DNA of 64,000 nucleotides from JAMHWD01 sp035911135 (GTDB lineage Bacteria; Pseudomonadota; Alphaproteobacteria; Micavibrionales; Micavibrionaceae), in assembly GCA_035911135.1 (NCBI GenBank), contig JAMHWD010000045.1, positions 186,001 to 250,000 on the forward strand, written 5' to 3'. Shown one piece after another: positions 53,843-63,455 of this stretch (positions within the stretch are counted from its first letter, which is position 1; every line of letters starts with the position of its first letter). The translations under genes and the position numbers were made by a program. The notes under the pieces were generated by a model. It was given only the letters and a program-made list of their open reading frames with translations, did no database searches and was not told the DNA's origin.

Positions 53843-54715
53843 ATGCCGCTCCCCAGTACACTTGCTGATCTTTACAAGGCCCTCAAGGCAGAATTGAGGG
53901 CGTACGCGCCGGATTCCGCTGATCTGGAGGCTAGGTGGATTCTGGAAAAAAGAATGAGCATCCGCTGGTCGGATATTATCGCGTCGCCAGAAAAGCCCGT
54001 TGATTCTGAAAAAATCAGCCTTATTGAAAATGACATGAAGGCGCGGGCGGCCGGGCAGCCACTTTCCCGAATCTATGGCGCGCGGGAATTCTGGGGGTTG
54101 GAATTTACCCTGAATGAGGCCACGCTTGATCCGCGGCCAGATACGGAGACGGTTATTCGCCGGGTGCTGGATGTGTTTATTGACCGAAATGCGGTGCTGG
54201 AAATCCTTGATTTGGGAACCGGAACGGGTTGTCTGCTGTTGGCGGTTCTGTCGGAATATAAAAACGCGCAAGGCCTTGGCGTTGATCTCGCGCCCCGCGC
54301 GCTGGAGGCCGCCGTCACAAATGCCGCGCGTCTGGGGCTTGCAGAACGTGCGTCTTTTGGCTGTGGATCGTGGTTTGATGCGGTTCCGGCGGGTGCGGCG
54401 TATGATTTGATCCTATCCAACCCTCCTTATATTCGCGAATCCGTGATACCGGAACTTGAGCGCTCTGTGCAGAATCATGACCCGATTCTGGCACTTTCAG
54501 GGGGGGCGGATGGCCTGGATGCCTATAAAAACATTTTTTTGCGCCTTGGTGATTTTTTAAAACCGGCCGGAGCAGCTTTTTTTGAAATCGGTTTCGATCA
54601 GGCTGATGACGTGGTGCGACTCGCGAGGAATGCTGGATTTTCCGTACAGGGTGTATTCCCCGATTCGGCAGGGCTGGCGCGGGTTGTAGAAATCAGGCAT
54701 GGGGATAAGTTGTAA
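53843..54715 (+). CDS. prmC: Release factor glutamine methyltransferase
   Basis: A 290-residue enzyme methylating the GGQ glutamine of release factors. The N-terminal helical domain (about 1-85) is followed by the SAM-binding DLGTGTGCLLLAVL, GVDLAPRALEAA and the catalytic N193-P-P-Y196, then FFEIGFDQADDV. All family motifs are present. ATG 53843 has AAGG upstream and gives the usual length. It usually follows prfA; here the neighbour is a pentapeptide-repeat gene, while DUF4167 and clpB follow in the standard alphaproteobacterial order. Confidence 0.94.
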   Translation: MPLPSTLADLYKALKAELRAYAPDSADLEARWILEKRMSIRWSDIIASPEKPVDSEKISLIENDMKARAAGQPLSRIYGAREFWGLEFTLNEATLDPRPDTETVIRRVLDVFIDRNAVLEILDLGTGTGCLLLAVLSEYKNAQGLGVDLAPRALEAAVTNAARLGLAERASFGCGSWFDAVPAGAAYDLILSNPPYIRESVIPELERSVQNHDPILALSGGADGLDAYKNIFLRLGDFLKPAGAAFFEIGFDQADDVVRLARNAGFSVQGVFPDSAGLARVVEIRHGDKL

Positions 54716-54873
54716 AAAAAGAGCTTGATTGCTTGAATGAAATTCGGCCGGGGCTGTATTTTGAAAATGTTCGCGGACGGGACAAACATAAAACCTTAGG
54801 GAAGATGTTTTAGTCCGGGGCTTAGAAACAAGGTAATTTCAATCCGTCCGGAAATGGACAAGATTGTTGGAAA

Positions 54874-54904
54874 ACACGTACGTAATAGTGTACGCTGTAC
54901 GTGT
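54874..54904. promoter_or_regulatory. GTACG repeats and inverted repeat upstream of DUF4167
   Basis: Inverted repeat ACACGTAC (54874-54881) and GTACGTGT (54897-54904), containing three copies of GTACG at 54878, 54890 and 54897. It lies 54 bp before the DUF4167 start codon. TGTAAT at 54902-54907 could be a -10 box. No matching regulator is known to me. Confidence 0.3.
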
Positions 54905-54957
54905 AATGCTGTGTGTTGCTTGAAAAACATATAACGATAAATGGAACAATAAAAGTT

Positions 54958-55479
54958 ATGAGACACGGATCTTCAAATAGACGCCACCGCAATCGGGGCA
55001 GCAATGGCGGCGCCCGCCGAAGCGGCGGCAATCAGAAAACGCAGGTATTCGACAGCAACGGCCCGGATGTACGCATTCGTGGTACGGCCTATCAGGTCTG
55101 CGAGAAATATCTGGCACTGGCCAAGGATTCTCAAGCCGCTGGCGATGTCATCCTCTGGCAGAGCTATTTGCAGCACGCCGAACATTATCAGCGCATGATC
55201 AATTCATGGGCCGAGGAAGATGGATATGATGATGAAGGCGACGAGGTGGATGAAGCCGCCGTCAATGCCGAGCAGCGTCACAGCCAGAACCGCCGTCCGC
55301 ATATCGACCAGGCGCAGCAAGGTCAGTCTCATCAGGGACAGCAGCCGCGCCGCGATCAGCAGCAACAAGGCCAAGGGCAGCGTAAGGCGTCTCAGGATGA
55401 TTTATCCTTGCCTTCCAGTATCTTGGGCGGTTTTTCTAAATCCGACCCTCAGAAACAGGCGGAAATGGAATCTTCATAA
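54958..55479 (+). CDS. DUF4167 domain protein
   Basis: A 173-residue, highly basic then acidic, largely disordered protein. The DUF4167 core (about 1-80) has the Arg/Asn/Gly-rich start RHGSSNRRHRNRGSNGG, then QVFDSNGPDVRIRGTAYQVCEKYLALAKDSQAAGD and YLQHAEHYQRMI. The C-terminal half is Gln/Asp-rich. It occurs across alphaproteobacteria between prmC and clpB; the RNA-binding-like composition suggests a ribosomal or RNA role, but this is inference. A start at 54913 would add unrelated residues. Confidence 0.9.
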   Translation: MRHGSSNRRHRNRGSNGGARRSGGNQKTQVFDSNGPDVRIRGTAYQVCEKYLALAKDSQAAGDVILWQSYLQHAEHYQRMINSWAEEDGYDDEGDEVDEAAVNAEQRHSQNRRPHIDQAQQGQSHQGQQPRRDQQQQGQGQRKASQDDLSLPSSILGGFSKSDPQKQAEMESS

Positions 55480-55513
55480 ATTTTTGCTCATAATAGTTGA
55501 GTAAAAGGATTTT

Positions 55514-55538
55514 AAAGCGGCCTTTGTGCCGCTTTTTT
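55514..55538 (+). terminator. Terminator between DUF4167 and clpB
   Basis: Stem AAAGCGGC (55514-55521) and GCCGCTTT (55528-55535) with a 6-base loop and a run of six T. It lies 35 bp past the DUF4167 stop, so clpB needs its own promoter in the 80-bp gap that follows; no convincing sigma-32 type match was seen. Confidence 0.85.
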
Positions 55539-55623
55539 ATTAAATTTTGATTTTAATTCATCCAAATTCGCATTAGCGCGTTATAAATAATGTAGGATTG
55601 ATTGTAAAAGGCAGGAGCCCGGT

Positions 55624-58263
55624 ATGGAATTCGATAAATTCACCGAAAAATCGAAAAGTCTGCTGCAAAAAGCGCAGACTCTGGCAATGCGTTCGCGTCA
55701 TCAATCGCTGGAGCCCGAGCATCTTCTGAAGGTGATGCTGGAGGATGAGGATGGGCAGGCGGTTAAGCTTTTGAGCGCTTCGAATGCGGATGCTGGCGCA
55801 TTGCGCCGTGATATTGACCGCGCCGTGGCCAAGTTTCCGGTTGTCGAGGGGCCGGGCGCGGGCGGATTGCGTATTTCAAGCGATCTGGCAAAAATCATTG
55901 ATAACGCATTGAATTTGGCTGAAAAATCGGGTGACAAGTTTGTTACTGTCGAGCGCATTCTGCAGTCCATGGTGCTGGCGAAGAAAACCGATGTGGCCGG
56001 GTATCTGGAAGAGGCTGGGGCGACCGATCGCAAGCTGAATGACGTGATCAACACCAAGCGCAAGGGGCGTACAGCCGATAGCGCCACATCCGAGGACCAA
56101 TTCGAAGCCTTGCAGAAATATGCCCATGATTTTACTGCCATGGCGCGGCAGGGCAAGCTTGATCCCGTGATTGGCCGGGATGAGGAAATCAGGCGTACGG
56201 TGCAGGTTCTCTCACGCCGGACCAAGAATAATCCCGTCCTGATCGGGGAGCCCGGCGTGGGCAAGACGGCCATTATTGAGGGCCTCGCCCAGCGTATTAT
56301 CAATGGCGATGTTCCTGAAAGTCTGAAGGATAAGCGCCTGATGTCATTGGATTTAGGGGCGCTGCTGGCCGGGGCGAAGTTCCGCGGTGAATTTGAGGAG
56401 CGGCTTAAGGCTGTACTTGATGAAATTCGCGCAAATGCCGGAGAAATAATACTTTTTCTGGATGAGCTTCACACGCTTGTCGGGGCTGGTAAGGCGGATG
56501 GGGCGATGGATGCGTCCAATATGTTAAAGCCAGCTTTGGCGCGGGGCGAATTGCACATGGTGGGCGCAACCACGCTGGATGAATACCGCAAGCATATCGA
56601 GAAAGATGCGGCGCTGGCGCGGCGCTTTCAACCCGTATTTGTCTCTGAGCCAACAGTTGAAGATACGATATCTATCCTACGGGGATTAAAGGAAAAATAT
56701 GAATTGCATCATGGTGTACGCATCACCGATGGCGCGATTGTGGCGGCGGCGACACTGTCGAACCGTTATATCACTGACCGTTTCCTCCCCGACAAGGCGA
56801 TTGACCTCGTGGATGAGGCGTCCTCGCGTCTGCGGATGCAGGTGGATTCCAAGCCGGAGGAAATTGATGAGATTGACCGGCGTATCGTACAGCTGAAAAT
56901 CGAGCGCGAGGCCCTGAAGAAAGAATCCGACAAGGCCTCGAAAGACAGGCTTGTCCGTCTGGAGGAAGATCTGGGGGAGCTGGAGGCGAAATCCGCGGAT
57001 CTGACAGGCCAATGGAGGGCCGAGAAGGAAAAGCTTAATTCCGCCCAGAAATCCACCGAAGAGCTTGACCGGGCGCGTATGGAGCTGGAGCAGGCCGAGC
57101 GCGAGGGTAATTGGGCGCGGGCCAGCGAGATTAAATATGGCAAAATCCCTGAATTGGAGAAAAAACTGGCGCTGGCCGCCGAAACTTCGCAGGCTAATCT
57201 GATCAATGAAGAGGTCACCGATAGTGATATCGCCAGTATCGTCAGCCGCTGGACGGGTGTGCCTGTCGATAAGATGCTGGAAGGCGAGCGTGAAAAGCTG
57301 CTGGGCATGGAAGAAAAGCTGGCCCAGCGCGTGGTCGGGCAGGATGAGGCGGTCAAGGCCGTATCCAATGCCGTACGTCGGGCGCGATCCGGTCTGCAGG
57401 ACCCGCGCCGTCCGATTGGTTCTTTCCTGTTTCTGGGGCCGACGGGCGTGGGTAAGACGGAATTGACCAAAGCGCTGGCCGAGTTTTTATTCGATGACGA
57501 TACGGCCATGATCCGGCTGGATATGTCTGAATATATGGAAAAACACGCCGTCTCGCGTATGATCGGCGCGCCGCCGGGCTATGTGGGGTATGAGGAAGGC
57601 GGGGCGCTGACCGAAGCCGTACGCCGCCGTCCCTATCAGGTTATTCTGTTCGATGAGGTCGAAAAGGCGCATCCGGATGTCTTTAACGTCCTGCTGCAGG
57701 TTCTGGATGATGGTCGCCTGACTGACGGGCAGGGCCGGACTGTGAATTTCAGCAATACGGTCCTGATCATGACGTCCAATCTGGGGGCGGAATATCTGGT
57801 CAATCAGGCCGAAGGCGAGGATGTCGAGGCCGTACGCCCACAGGTTATGAATGCCGTACGCGCGGCTTTCCGGCCGGAATTCCTGAACCGTATGGATGAA
57901 ATCCTGCTCTTCCGCCGTCTTGGCCGCGCGCAAATGGCCGGAATCGTGGATATTCAGCTTGAATACCTGCGAAAATTGCTTCAGGCCCGTGAAATTAGGC
58001 TGGTCATGGATAATGCCGCCAAGGGCTGGCTGGCCGAGAAGGGTTATGATCCGGCTTATGGGGCAAGGCCTTTGAAGCGGGTGATTCAGAATCATGTTCA
58101 GAACCGTCTGGCCGAGATGATCCTCAAGGGGGAAATCCCGGATGGGGCCTCTGTGAATGTAAGTGCCAAGGCCGGACATCTGGAGTTTACGGTCCTGCCG
58201 GCGGCGGCCAATACGGGGCAATCTCCTGCGCCCGGACCGGCCAAGGGTAAAAGCGCGGCCTGA
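55624..58263 (+). CDS. clpB: ATP-dependent chaperone ClpB
   Basis: An 879-residue disaggregase working with DnaK. It has the N-terminal Clp_N repeats (about 1-150), NBD1 with Walker A GEPGVGKT at 208-215, the long coiled-coil M domain (about 415-530: [41 protein letters not shown]), and NBD2 with Walker A GPTGVGKT at 605-612 and [17 protein letters not shown]. Both ATPase sites and the C-terminal D2 small domain are intact; the tail is Pro/Ala/Gly-rich. AGGAG lies six bases before ATG. Likely under rpoH control by family, though no promoter was recognised. Confidence 0.97.
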   Translation: MEFDKFTEKSKSLLQKAQTLAMRSRHQSLEPEHLLKVMLEDEDGQAVKLLSASNADAGALRRDIDRAVAKFPVVEGPGAGGLRISSDLAKIIDNALNLAEKSGDKFVTVERILQSMVLAKKTDVAGYLEEAGATDRKLNDVINTKRKGRTADSATSEDQFEALQKYAHDFTAMARQGKLDPVIGRDEEIRRTVQVLSRRTKNNPVLIGEPGVGKTAIIEGLAQRIINGDVPESLKDKRLMSLDLGALLAGAKFRGEFEERLKAVLDEIRANAGEIILFLDELHTLVGAGKADGAMDASNMLKPALARGELHMVGATTLDEYRKHIEKDAALARRFQPVFVSEPTVEDTISILRGLKEKYELHHGVRITDGAIVAAATLSNRYITDRFLPDKAIDLVDEASSRLRMQVDSKPEEIDEIDRRIVQLKIEREALKKESDKASKDRLVRLEEDLGELEAKSADLTGQWRAEKEKLNSAQKSTEELDRARMELEQAEREGNWARASEIKYGKIPELEKKLALAAETSQANLINEEVTDSDIASIVSRWTGVPVDKMLEGEREKLLGMEEKLAQRVVGQDEAVKAVSNAVRRARSGLQDPRRPIGSFLFLGPTGVGKTELTKALAEFLFDDDTAMIRLDMSEYMEKHAVSRMIGAPPGYVGYEEGGALTEAVRRRPYQVILFDEVEKAHPDVFNVLLQVLDDGRLTDGQGRTVNFSNTVLIMTSNLGAEYLVNQAEGEDVEAVRPQVMNAVRAAFRPEFLNRMDEILLFRRLGRAQMAGIVDIQLEYLRKLLQAREIRLVMDNAAKGWLAEKGYDPAYGARPLKRVIQNHVQNRLAEMILKGEIPDGASVNVSAKAGHLEFTVLPAAANTGQSPAPGPAKGKSAA

Positions 58264-58387
58264 CCGCAACATTGCGGGCGGGCATTGCCTTAAGCGCCGG
58301 ATTTGGATAAACTTGTCCTCAAGCGCCTCGTTCTTTGGCGCGCCTGCCTTCGCCTCTATTCAACCTCTGTTTTTCCGGTTTTGTGAC

Positions 58388-59071
58388 ATGATCAAGAAAT
58401 CCTGCGCCTTGTTATCGGTTTTTCTGCTGGGGGCCTGCGCCTATGCCATGAATGAAAGCAACCAGCCCTTGACCGTCCTTACGCCCGGTACGGAAGGGGC
58501 GGAATGCGATGTGTATTCGGATAATGTGCGTTATATTTTTCACCCGCCGGAAACCCGGAATATTATTAAATCACAGGATAATCTGGTCGTTGATTGCATG
58601 GCCCCCGGCAACCGCCATAAAAAGGTCGTGATTGAATCCGGCATTGAAAACAACACGCTGCTGAATGCCTCCAATGGCATTGCGCCGGGTCTGGCCTGGG
58701 ATTACGCCTCCAAGGCAATGTTTAAATTCCCATCAACCGTGAATGTTGATTTCAGCGATGATCCGCCCAATGCCATGCCATTGCCGTCTTACGAGAATGC
58801 TGATGTGATCAGCCCGTCTTCTCAATCTATCGAATCCTACGGCCCCAGCGAGGCTATGATCGAAAGCGATCGCCTGCGCGGCCCTTCGCGTCTGATCCGC
58901 CGCGGCGAGAATGCGGGCAATGAATATCAGGATTCAGGCCTTGCCGCGCCTGCTGAGGCCGCCCCATCCGGCGAGGGCGATAAGGGCGAGCTCATGAAGG
59001 TCATTGATAAAATGAGCAATGAGATGAACCCGGCCTCCACCGCGCCGGCATCGACCTTTCCGGGACAATAA
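58388..59071 (+). CDS. Lipoprotein of unknown function, 227 residues
   Basis: Signal peptide and lipobox (MIKKSCALLSVFLLGAC, Cys17), so probably anchored to the outer membrane. The mature part starts AYAMNESNQPLTVLTPGTEGAECDVYSDNVRYIF, followed by a Cys pair region (VDCMAPGN) and a Pro/Ser/Glu-rich disordered C-terminus. No family recognised. ATG 58388 was chosen because earlier in-frame starts lie in clpB. It follows clpB by 124 bp and ends 3 bp from the convergent NlpC/P60 gene. Confidence 0.75.
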   Translation: MIKKSCALLSVFLLGACAYAMNESNQPLTVLTPGTEGAECDVYSDNVRYIFHPPETRNIIKSQDNLVVDCMAPGNRHKKVVIESGIENNTLLNASNGIAPGLAWDYASKAMFKFPSTVNVDFSDDPPNAMPLPSYENADVISPSSQSIESYGPSEAMIESDRLRGPSRLIRRGENAGNEYQDSGLAAPAEAAPSGEGDKGELMKVIDKMSNEMNPASTAPASTFPGQ

Positions 59072-59074
59072 TAA

Positions 59075-59836
59075 TCAGAAACGTTTAACCGATAATATCC
59101 CGCCATCATAATGGCGGGACATGTCGGCCAATTCCTCAATGCGGACATCCATGGTCCGGGCGGTGGCGTTTAGAATATGGGCATTGTCTGTCATGATGCC
59201 GACATGGCCCTTGAAAAAGACCAGATCGCCGCGCTGCAGGCCTTCGGGGGCGTAGGCATTGGAAAGCTCAATATTGCCTGCCTTGATGCCTTTGCGCTGA
59301 TCGCCGGAATCGCGCGGGCAGGGGATTTGGGTATGCATCATGGCCAGTTGCAGGAGAGCCGAGCAATCCACGCCGCGGCTGGTGCGCCCGCCCCAGATAT
59401 AGGGCAAGCCGATAAACATCTCGGCCGCGCGGGTGTAATCCTCGATTTTATAGGAAGCCGGGGCGATATCATCCGCCCAGATCCAGCCCCCGCCTTCAAT
59501 CTCCGCAAATCCGTTTTCTTCCTCCCCCGTCACGCTCAGGCGCGACATGAAGGACAGATAGGTCACGCCGCGGGTTTTATAATCAGGCTCGTTATAGACG
59601 AAACTATGGAGCTTGATGATGCGGTGTGAAAAATCGACCAGATCCTCAGTCAGGGCAATTTTCTCAATATACCCTTCATAGCCGTCGGTAAGGCATTTGG
59701 CTTTTAAGTAATCCCCGTGATGGCTGATGGTCTCGATGGTCTCGCCATACAAAATCTCCGAAGCCAGTTCCGCGAACGGATCAGGCTCCAGCAGGAAAGG
59801 TGCGGAGCGTGTGACAACCTGAAATTTCTTGGCCAT
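59075..59836 (-). CDS. NlpC/P60 cell-wall hydrolase with SH3b domains
   Basis: A 253-residue cysteine endopeptidase cleaving peptidoglycan stem peptides. One or two SH3-like domains occupy about 1-125 (ETIETISHHGDYLKAKCLTDGYEGYIE, GGWIWADDIAP); the catalytic NlpC/P60 domain follows with C158 in GVDCSALLQ, H211 in FFKGHVGIM and the third residue His220. No signal peptide is visible, which is common for alphaproteobacterial members of this group that act on cytoplasmic muropeptides. It lies 3 bp downstream of the leucyl aminopeptidase gene. Confidence 0.9.
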   Translation of the reverse strand: MAKKFQVVTRSAPFLLEPDPFAELASEILYGETIETISHHGDYLKAKCLTDGYEGYIEKIALTEDLVDFSHRIIKLHSFVYNEPDYKTRGVTYLSFMSRLSVTGEEENGFAEIEGGGWIWADDIAPASYKIEDYTRAAEMFIGLPYIWGGRTSRGVDCSALLQLAMMHTQIPCPRDSGDQRKGIKAGNIELSNAYAPEGLQRGDLVFFKGHVGIMTDNAHILNATARTMDVRIEELADMSRHYDGGILSVKRF

Positions 59837-59839
59837 GGA

Positions 59840-61327
59840 TTATCGTGCCTTCTTTTTCTTGGGGGCAGCAGCAGCTTTGGGTTTGGCTTTTTTGCCATAG
59901 CGCTTTTCAATCAGGGCCAGAACGGCGCGCATCCCGCAATCCGCCGCGCCGGATGGGCGGCCGGGGCGGCCCGTATGTTCCCACGCATAAGTATCAATAT
60001 GCACCCATGCCGGAACCTTGCCGGATTTCCCAGCCTTTAAAAAGCTTTCGATAAACAAGGCGCTGTACGGAAGGTCGCCCGGCGCGCCGGCGCTGTTGTG
60101 CAGGTCGGCCACGCTGCTTTCGTTATGCTTGCGGTAGGGTTGCCAGAGCGGCATGCGCCATAAGGGGTCTTCGGCTTCAAAACTGATATTCTGCAAGTCT
60201 GCGGCAATCGCATCATCATTACAGAACATGGCCGGGATATCAGGCCCCAAAGCGACGCGCGCCGATCCGGTGAGGGTGGCAAAATCGATCACCAGCTCTG
60301 GCGATTCCTCGCAGGCATAGGTAATCGCATCGGCCAGAATAAGCCTGCCTTCGGCATCGGTATTGGTGTTTTCGACAAACAAACCCTTGCGGCTTTTCAT
60401 GATGTCGCCAGGACGAAAGGCCTCGCCATTGATGGAGTTCTCGACCGCCGCCACCAGAACCCGGAGGCGTACGGGCAGTTTCAAGGTCATGATGATATCA
60501 GCCAGCGCCATGACATGCGCCGCGCCGCCCATGTCTTTTTTCATATATCGCATGGAGGCGCCGGGCTTGATATTCAGGCCGCCTGTGTCGAAACACACAC
60601 CCTTGCCGACCAATGTAACTTTCGGGTGTTTCTCATCGCCCCAGACCAGATCAATCAGGCGCGGGCGGCGGGGTGATGCCTTGCCCACCGTATAAATCAG
60701 CGGGAAGTTGTTCTTGATCAGAGCCTGATCAGTGATGACCTTGAATTTGGCCTTGTATTTCTCGGCCAGCGCCTTGGCGTGGGATTCCAGCTCCTCCGGG
60801 CCGCAGTCATTGGACGGGGCATTCACCATATCGCGCAGCGTATCCACGGCGCGGATAATGGCATCGACGCGGGGGCGGTCCATTCCAGATGCCGGGACAA
60901 GGGCGGGCATTTCCGCATCATCTGGTTTTTTATAGGCATTAAAGCGGTAACACGCCCAGCCCCAGCCGATATGCGCCTTCTCCAGATCGGCTTTTACGCC
61001 CTTGGGCACATCCAGATAAAAGCTGGATTCTTTTAGTTGCGCGGCGGGGATCTCGCGCCGCATCTTATCGGCGACGGCGGCCAGATCATAATGCTGGGTC
61101 GGGGTGTTAATTCCGGCAATGACGGCGGTAACCTTGCCCTTGGCATCACGGATAATCAGGCCGGTGCGGGGCTTGCCCTTGAAGACGGCGCTGGCAACCT
61201 GGTCCTTGATAAGGGTGCTTTGCGATTTCAACCAGCCAGAAAATCCGGCTTCCGTTACAATATGAACGGGAATATGGAATTTTCTCTTTTTGGCGATAAA
61301 GGGCGTCTTGGCAAAGAAATCGGTCAT
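59840..61327 (-). CDS. pepA: Leucyl aminopeptidase (peptidase family M17)
   Basis: A 495-residue two-metal aminopeptidase. C-terminal catalytic domain motifs: LVGKGVCFDTGGLNIKPG, the signature NTDAEGRLILADAITYA and DFATLTGSARVALG, all metal or substrate residues intact. The end is Lys/Ala-rich (KKAKPKAAAAPKKKKA). A divergent N-terminal half (FFAKTPFIAKKRKFHIPVHIV) is typical of the broader M17 group, so exact specificity is unknown. pepA-type symbol used for the family; the two genes (M17 then NlpC/P60) are spaced 3 bp and likely an operon processing cell-wall peptides. Confidence 0.88.
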   Translation of the reverse strand: MTDFFAKTPFIAKKRKFHIPVHIVTEAGFSGWLKSQSTLIKDQVASAVFKGKPRTGLIIRDAKGKVTAVIAGINTPTQHYDLAAVADKMRREIPAAQLKESSFYLDVPKGVKADLEKAHIGWGWACYRFNAYKKPDDAEMPALVPASGMDRPRVDAIIRAVDTLRDMVNAPSNDCGPEELESHAKALAEKYKAKFKVITDQALIKNNFPLIYTVGKASPRRPRLIDLVWGDEKHPKVTLVGKGVCFDTGGLNIKPGASMRYMKKDMGGAAHVMALADIIMTLKLPVRLRVLVAAVENSINGEAFRPGDIMKSRKGLFVENTNTDAEGRLILADAITYACEESPELVIDFATLTGSARVALGPDIPAMFCNDDAIAADLQNISFEAEDPLWRMPLWQPYRKHNESSVADLHNSAGAPGDLPYSALFIESFLKAGKSGKVPAWVHIDTYAWEHTGRPGRPSGAADCGMRAVLALIEKRYGKKAKPKAAAAPKKKKAR

Positions 61328-61504
61328 AGGGAATAAAAGCTCCGCATCGAAGATTGGATGATTGAAGATGAATTTTAGGGGCGTGCGGCAAATATACGAG
61401 ATAAATCGGCTGTTTTTTTCATGTTTTAAACAATATTTTGTTAGCCTTTAGGGGTTCAGGTTATCCGTTTAGTTTGCTAACATGCGGCAAATGGAGACTG
61501 GCGC

Positions 61505-61753
61505 ATGATGAAAAAAATCAAGGATCATCTGGACGGCGTGGAAGAAAGCTATTTCGAGCATCTCTATCACGCCAGCATCTATGGCTTTAAAATGATTTTC
61601 GGCGGTTTGGGTGCAATCGCGCATGCCATTTGTCCGGCCATATGCCAGTACACGGCCAGCAAGACGGTCAAATCCCTGCACGAAGAACTGCAGTCCCGCA
61701 TTGAAAAGGCCAAGGCCAAGGATGCGGCCAAGAAGGATGGCGCAGTCCTTTGA
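61505..61753 (+). CDS. DUF6356-like small membrane protein
   Basis: An 82-residue protein with one amphipathic-to-hydrophobic segment (about 22-50, FKMIFGGLGAIAHAICPAICQYTAS) and a charged C-terminal helix (KSLHEELQSRIEKAKAKDAAKKDG). ESYFEHLYHAS...HAICP...TAS fits the DUF6356 pattern (E-S-Y-x-E-H...H-A-x-x-P). GGAG precedes the start. Its stop overlaps the start of the FAD-binding protein (TGATG at 61751-61755), so the two are coupled. Function unknown. Confidence 0.65.
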   Translation: MMKKIKDHLDGVEESYFEHLYHASIYGFKMIFGGLGAIAHAICPAICQYTASKTVKSLHEELQSRIEKAKAKDAAKKDGAVL

Positions 61754-62943
61754 TGATAAGCCCGCGTATCGCGATTATTGGCGGCGGCGCATCCATGGCC
61801 GCGCTTCTGGGCAATCTGATGGAAGTTGCCCCTGATTTTGCCGGACGGATTGATCTTTATGACCGTTCGGGGCGCTGGGCGCGGGGCGTGGCGTATTCAA
61901 CGCAAAATCTTTCGCATCTTTTAAATGTCCGCGCCGGGAACATGAGCGCCATTGCCGCAAGGCCGGATCATTTTGCAAACTGGGCGGCCGGGCAAGGATA
62001 CGATTCTCATGATTTCGTGCCGCGCAAGATATACGGTGATTATCTGAACGGGATATTCGAGGATGCCCGCGCCCGATTTGATATCCATTGCCATGAACAG
62101 GATGTGGAGGGCTGCAGGCTTTCAGGTGATGGCGTTGTCTTGAATGGCGGCGAACTGATTTACGATCATGTCATTCTGGCTGGCGGTAATGTGATGCCGC
62201 TTCGCCCGCGCCAAATTGCGCCGGATGCGCGGCATTATTTCGATGATCCATGGAATCTGGATGCAGGTATTTTACGGGGCTGCCGGGAAATTGCCCTGAT
62301 CGGGGCGGGGCTCACAGCCATGGATGCGGCGCTTGCGCTGATGGATATGGAATTTGACGGGCAGATTACAATTATTTCCCGCCATGGGGCGATCCCGCAA
62401 ATTCATGCCGATCCGGCTGCGCCCTTTAAGATTGAGGCCGATGATGTTATCGGGAAAACCCCGGCGGCGATCATGAAATTCCTGCGCCGGGCGACGCTTA
62501 AGGCCGCCGCGCAAGGCCTGCCATGGCAGGCGGTGCTGGATGGTATCCGTCCGCACACCAATGCGATCTGGCAGGGCTGGAGCGCGGCGCAGAAATCAAG
62601 CTTCATGCGCCATGCCTATACGATCTGGGGTGTGCATCGCCACCGCATGGCGGGCAGTATTGGCGCGCGGATTGCGGGGCTGGCGGAAGCGGGGCGGCTG
62701 GAATTTATCAAGGCGCGTGTGGCCAGTGTGACGGCTCAAGGATTGCTTTTGGATAATGGCGCGATCTTTGCGGCGGATGCTGCCATTAACTGCATGGGCT
62801 ATCGTTATGCGGAAGGCGGGCGCGATTATAATGGCGCGCTGCGTCTGGGGCCTGCCAATTTCGGGGATATGTTTGAAACCACGGCCATGCCGGAAATCAG
62901 GGCGCAGGCCGGCGATCTGGCGAAAAAGATTGCCGGAATTTAA
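61753..62943 (+). CDS. FAD/NAD(P)-binding protein
   Basis: A 396-residue flavoprotein of the FAD-NAD(P)-binding family (hydroxyacylglutathione-linked / YdhS-like group). N-terminal IAIIGGGASMAALLG binds the ADP part, followed by GVAYSTQNLSHLLNVRAGNMSAIA, and a second nucleotide site ALIGAGLTAMDAALALM near residue 180. Late motif INCMGYRYAEGG. The reaction is unknown. ATG 61753 begins inside the stop codon of the upstream small membrane protein. It ends 3 bp before... the convergent hypothetical gene overlaps its stop by four bases. Confidence 0.8.
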   Translation: MISPRIAIIGGGASMAALLGNLMEVAPDFAGRIDLYDRSGRWARGVAYSTQNLSHLLNVRAGNMSAIAARPDHFANWAAGQGYDSHDFVPRKIYGDYLNGIFEDARARFDIHCHEQDVEGCRLSGDGVVLNGGELIYDHVILAGGNVMPLRPRQIAPDARHYFDDPWNLDAGILRGCREIALIGAGLTAMDAALALMDMEFDGQITIISRHGAIPQIHADPAAPFKIEADDVIGKTPAAIMKFLRRATLKAAAQGLPWQAVLDGIRPHTNAIWQGWSAAQKSSFMRHAYTIWGVHRHRMAGSIGARIAGLAEAGRLEFIKARVASVTAQGLLLDNGAIFAADAAINCMGYRYAEGGRDYNGALRLGPANFGDMFETTAMPEIRAQAGDLAKKIAGI

Positions 62944-63380
62944 GGTGCAGGGTCTTCTTTTGGCGTCTGCGGCGGGATCGCGCTGGCATCCTCGCCATGC
63001 TTATCCATCAGGTTCTTGGCGCGTTTGGAAATCTCAGGGCCGGCTACGCCGCCGATAATCGCGCCGACAACCGCGCCGCCCTTGATCAGCACAGGCGCAG
63101 CCGGCGGGAAAAGGATAGAAAGCTTCAGGCCAGTGGCCGCGCCAGCAGAAGCGCCTTCGATAATATGGCCGTGATCCTTGTGGGCCTTGGCCGCTTTGGC
63201 GGCAATTTTTTCGGCTGTTTCCGTGACCTTCGGTGCATTACGTACGGCAAAATCATGCGCGCTGTCCATGGCATGGGCAATGCCGCCCCGCGCGCCCTCA
63301 AGTCCATGCGCCGCGGTGCTTTTCAGGCGGGATAGCGTATCTTGCGCCTGCTTGCTGACATCGGAAAAAGTGATTTTCAT
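62940..63380 (-). CDS. Hypothetical Ala/Gly-rich protein
   Basis: A 146-residue protein with a Gly/Ala/Pro-rich hydrophobic centre (GASAGAATGLKLSILFPPAAPVLIKGGAVVGAIIGGVAGPEI, about 80-115) that could be one or two membrane helices, an amphipathic N-terminal helix (KQAQDTLSRLKSTAAHGLEGARGG) and a charged Pro-rich tail. No family recognised. ATG 63380 was preferred over 63434 because the longer form adds residues lacking a ribosome site. Its last four bases overlap the FAD gene's stop on the other strand. Confidence 0.6.
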   Translation of the reverse strand: MKITFSDVSKQAQDTLSRLKSTAAHGLEGARGGIAHAMDSAHDFAVRNAPKVTETAEKIAAKAAKAHKDHGHIIEGASAGAATGLKLSILFPPAAPVLIKGGAVVGAIIGGVAGPEISKRAKNLMDKHGEDASAIPPQTPKEDPAP

Positions 63381-63455
63381 AGGACTTATATGCGTGGATT
63401 TGCCGAAAAAGTCAAATTTGGTCAACAATTTCAATTCACCCTAGAGCATATATTT

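Noticed and set aside
57487..58272. 261-codon open frame antisense to clpB
   Set aside because: ClpB NBD2 is intact; antisense frame unsupported.
58264..58277. Short hairpin CCGCAA-CA-TTGCGG after clpB as a terminator
   Set aside because: Stem of six pairs with a 2-base loop and no T run; too weak to call.
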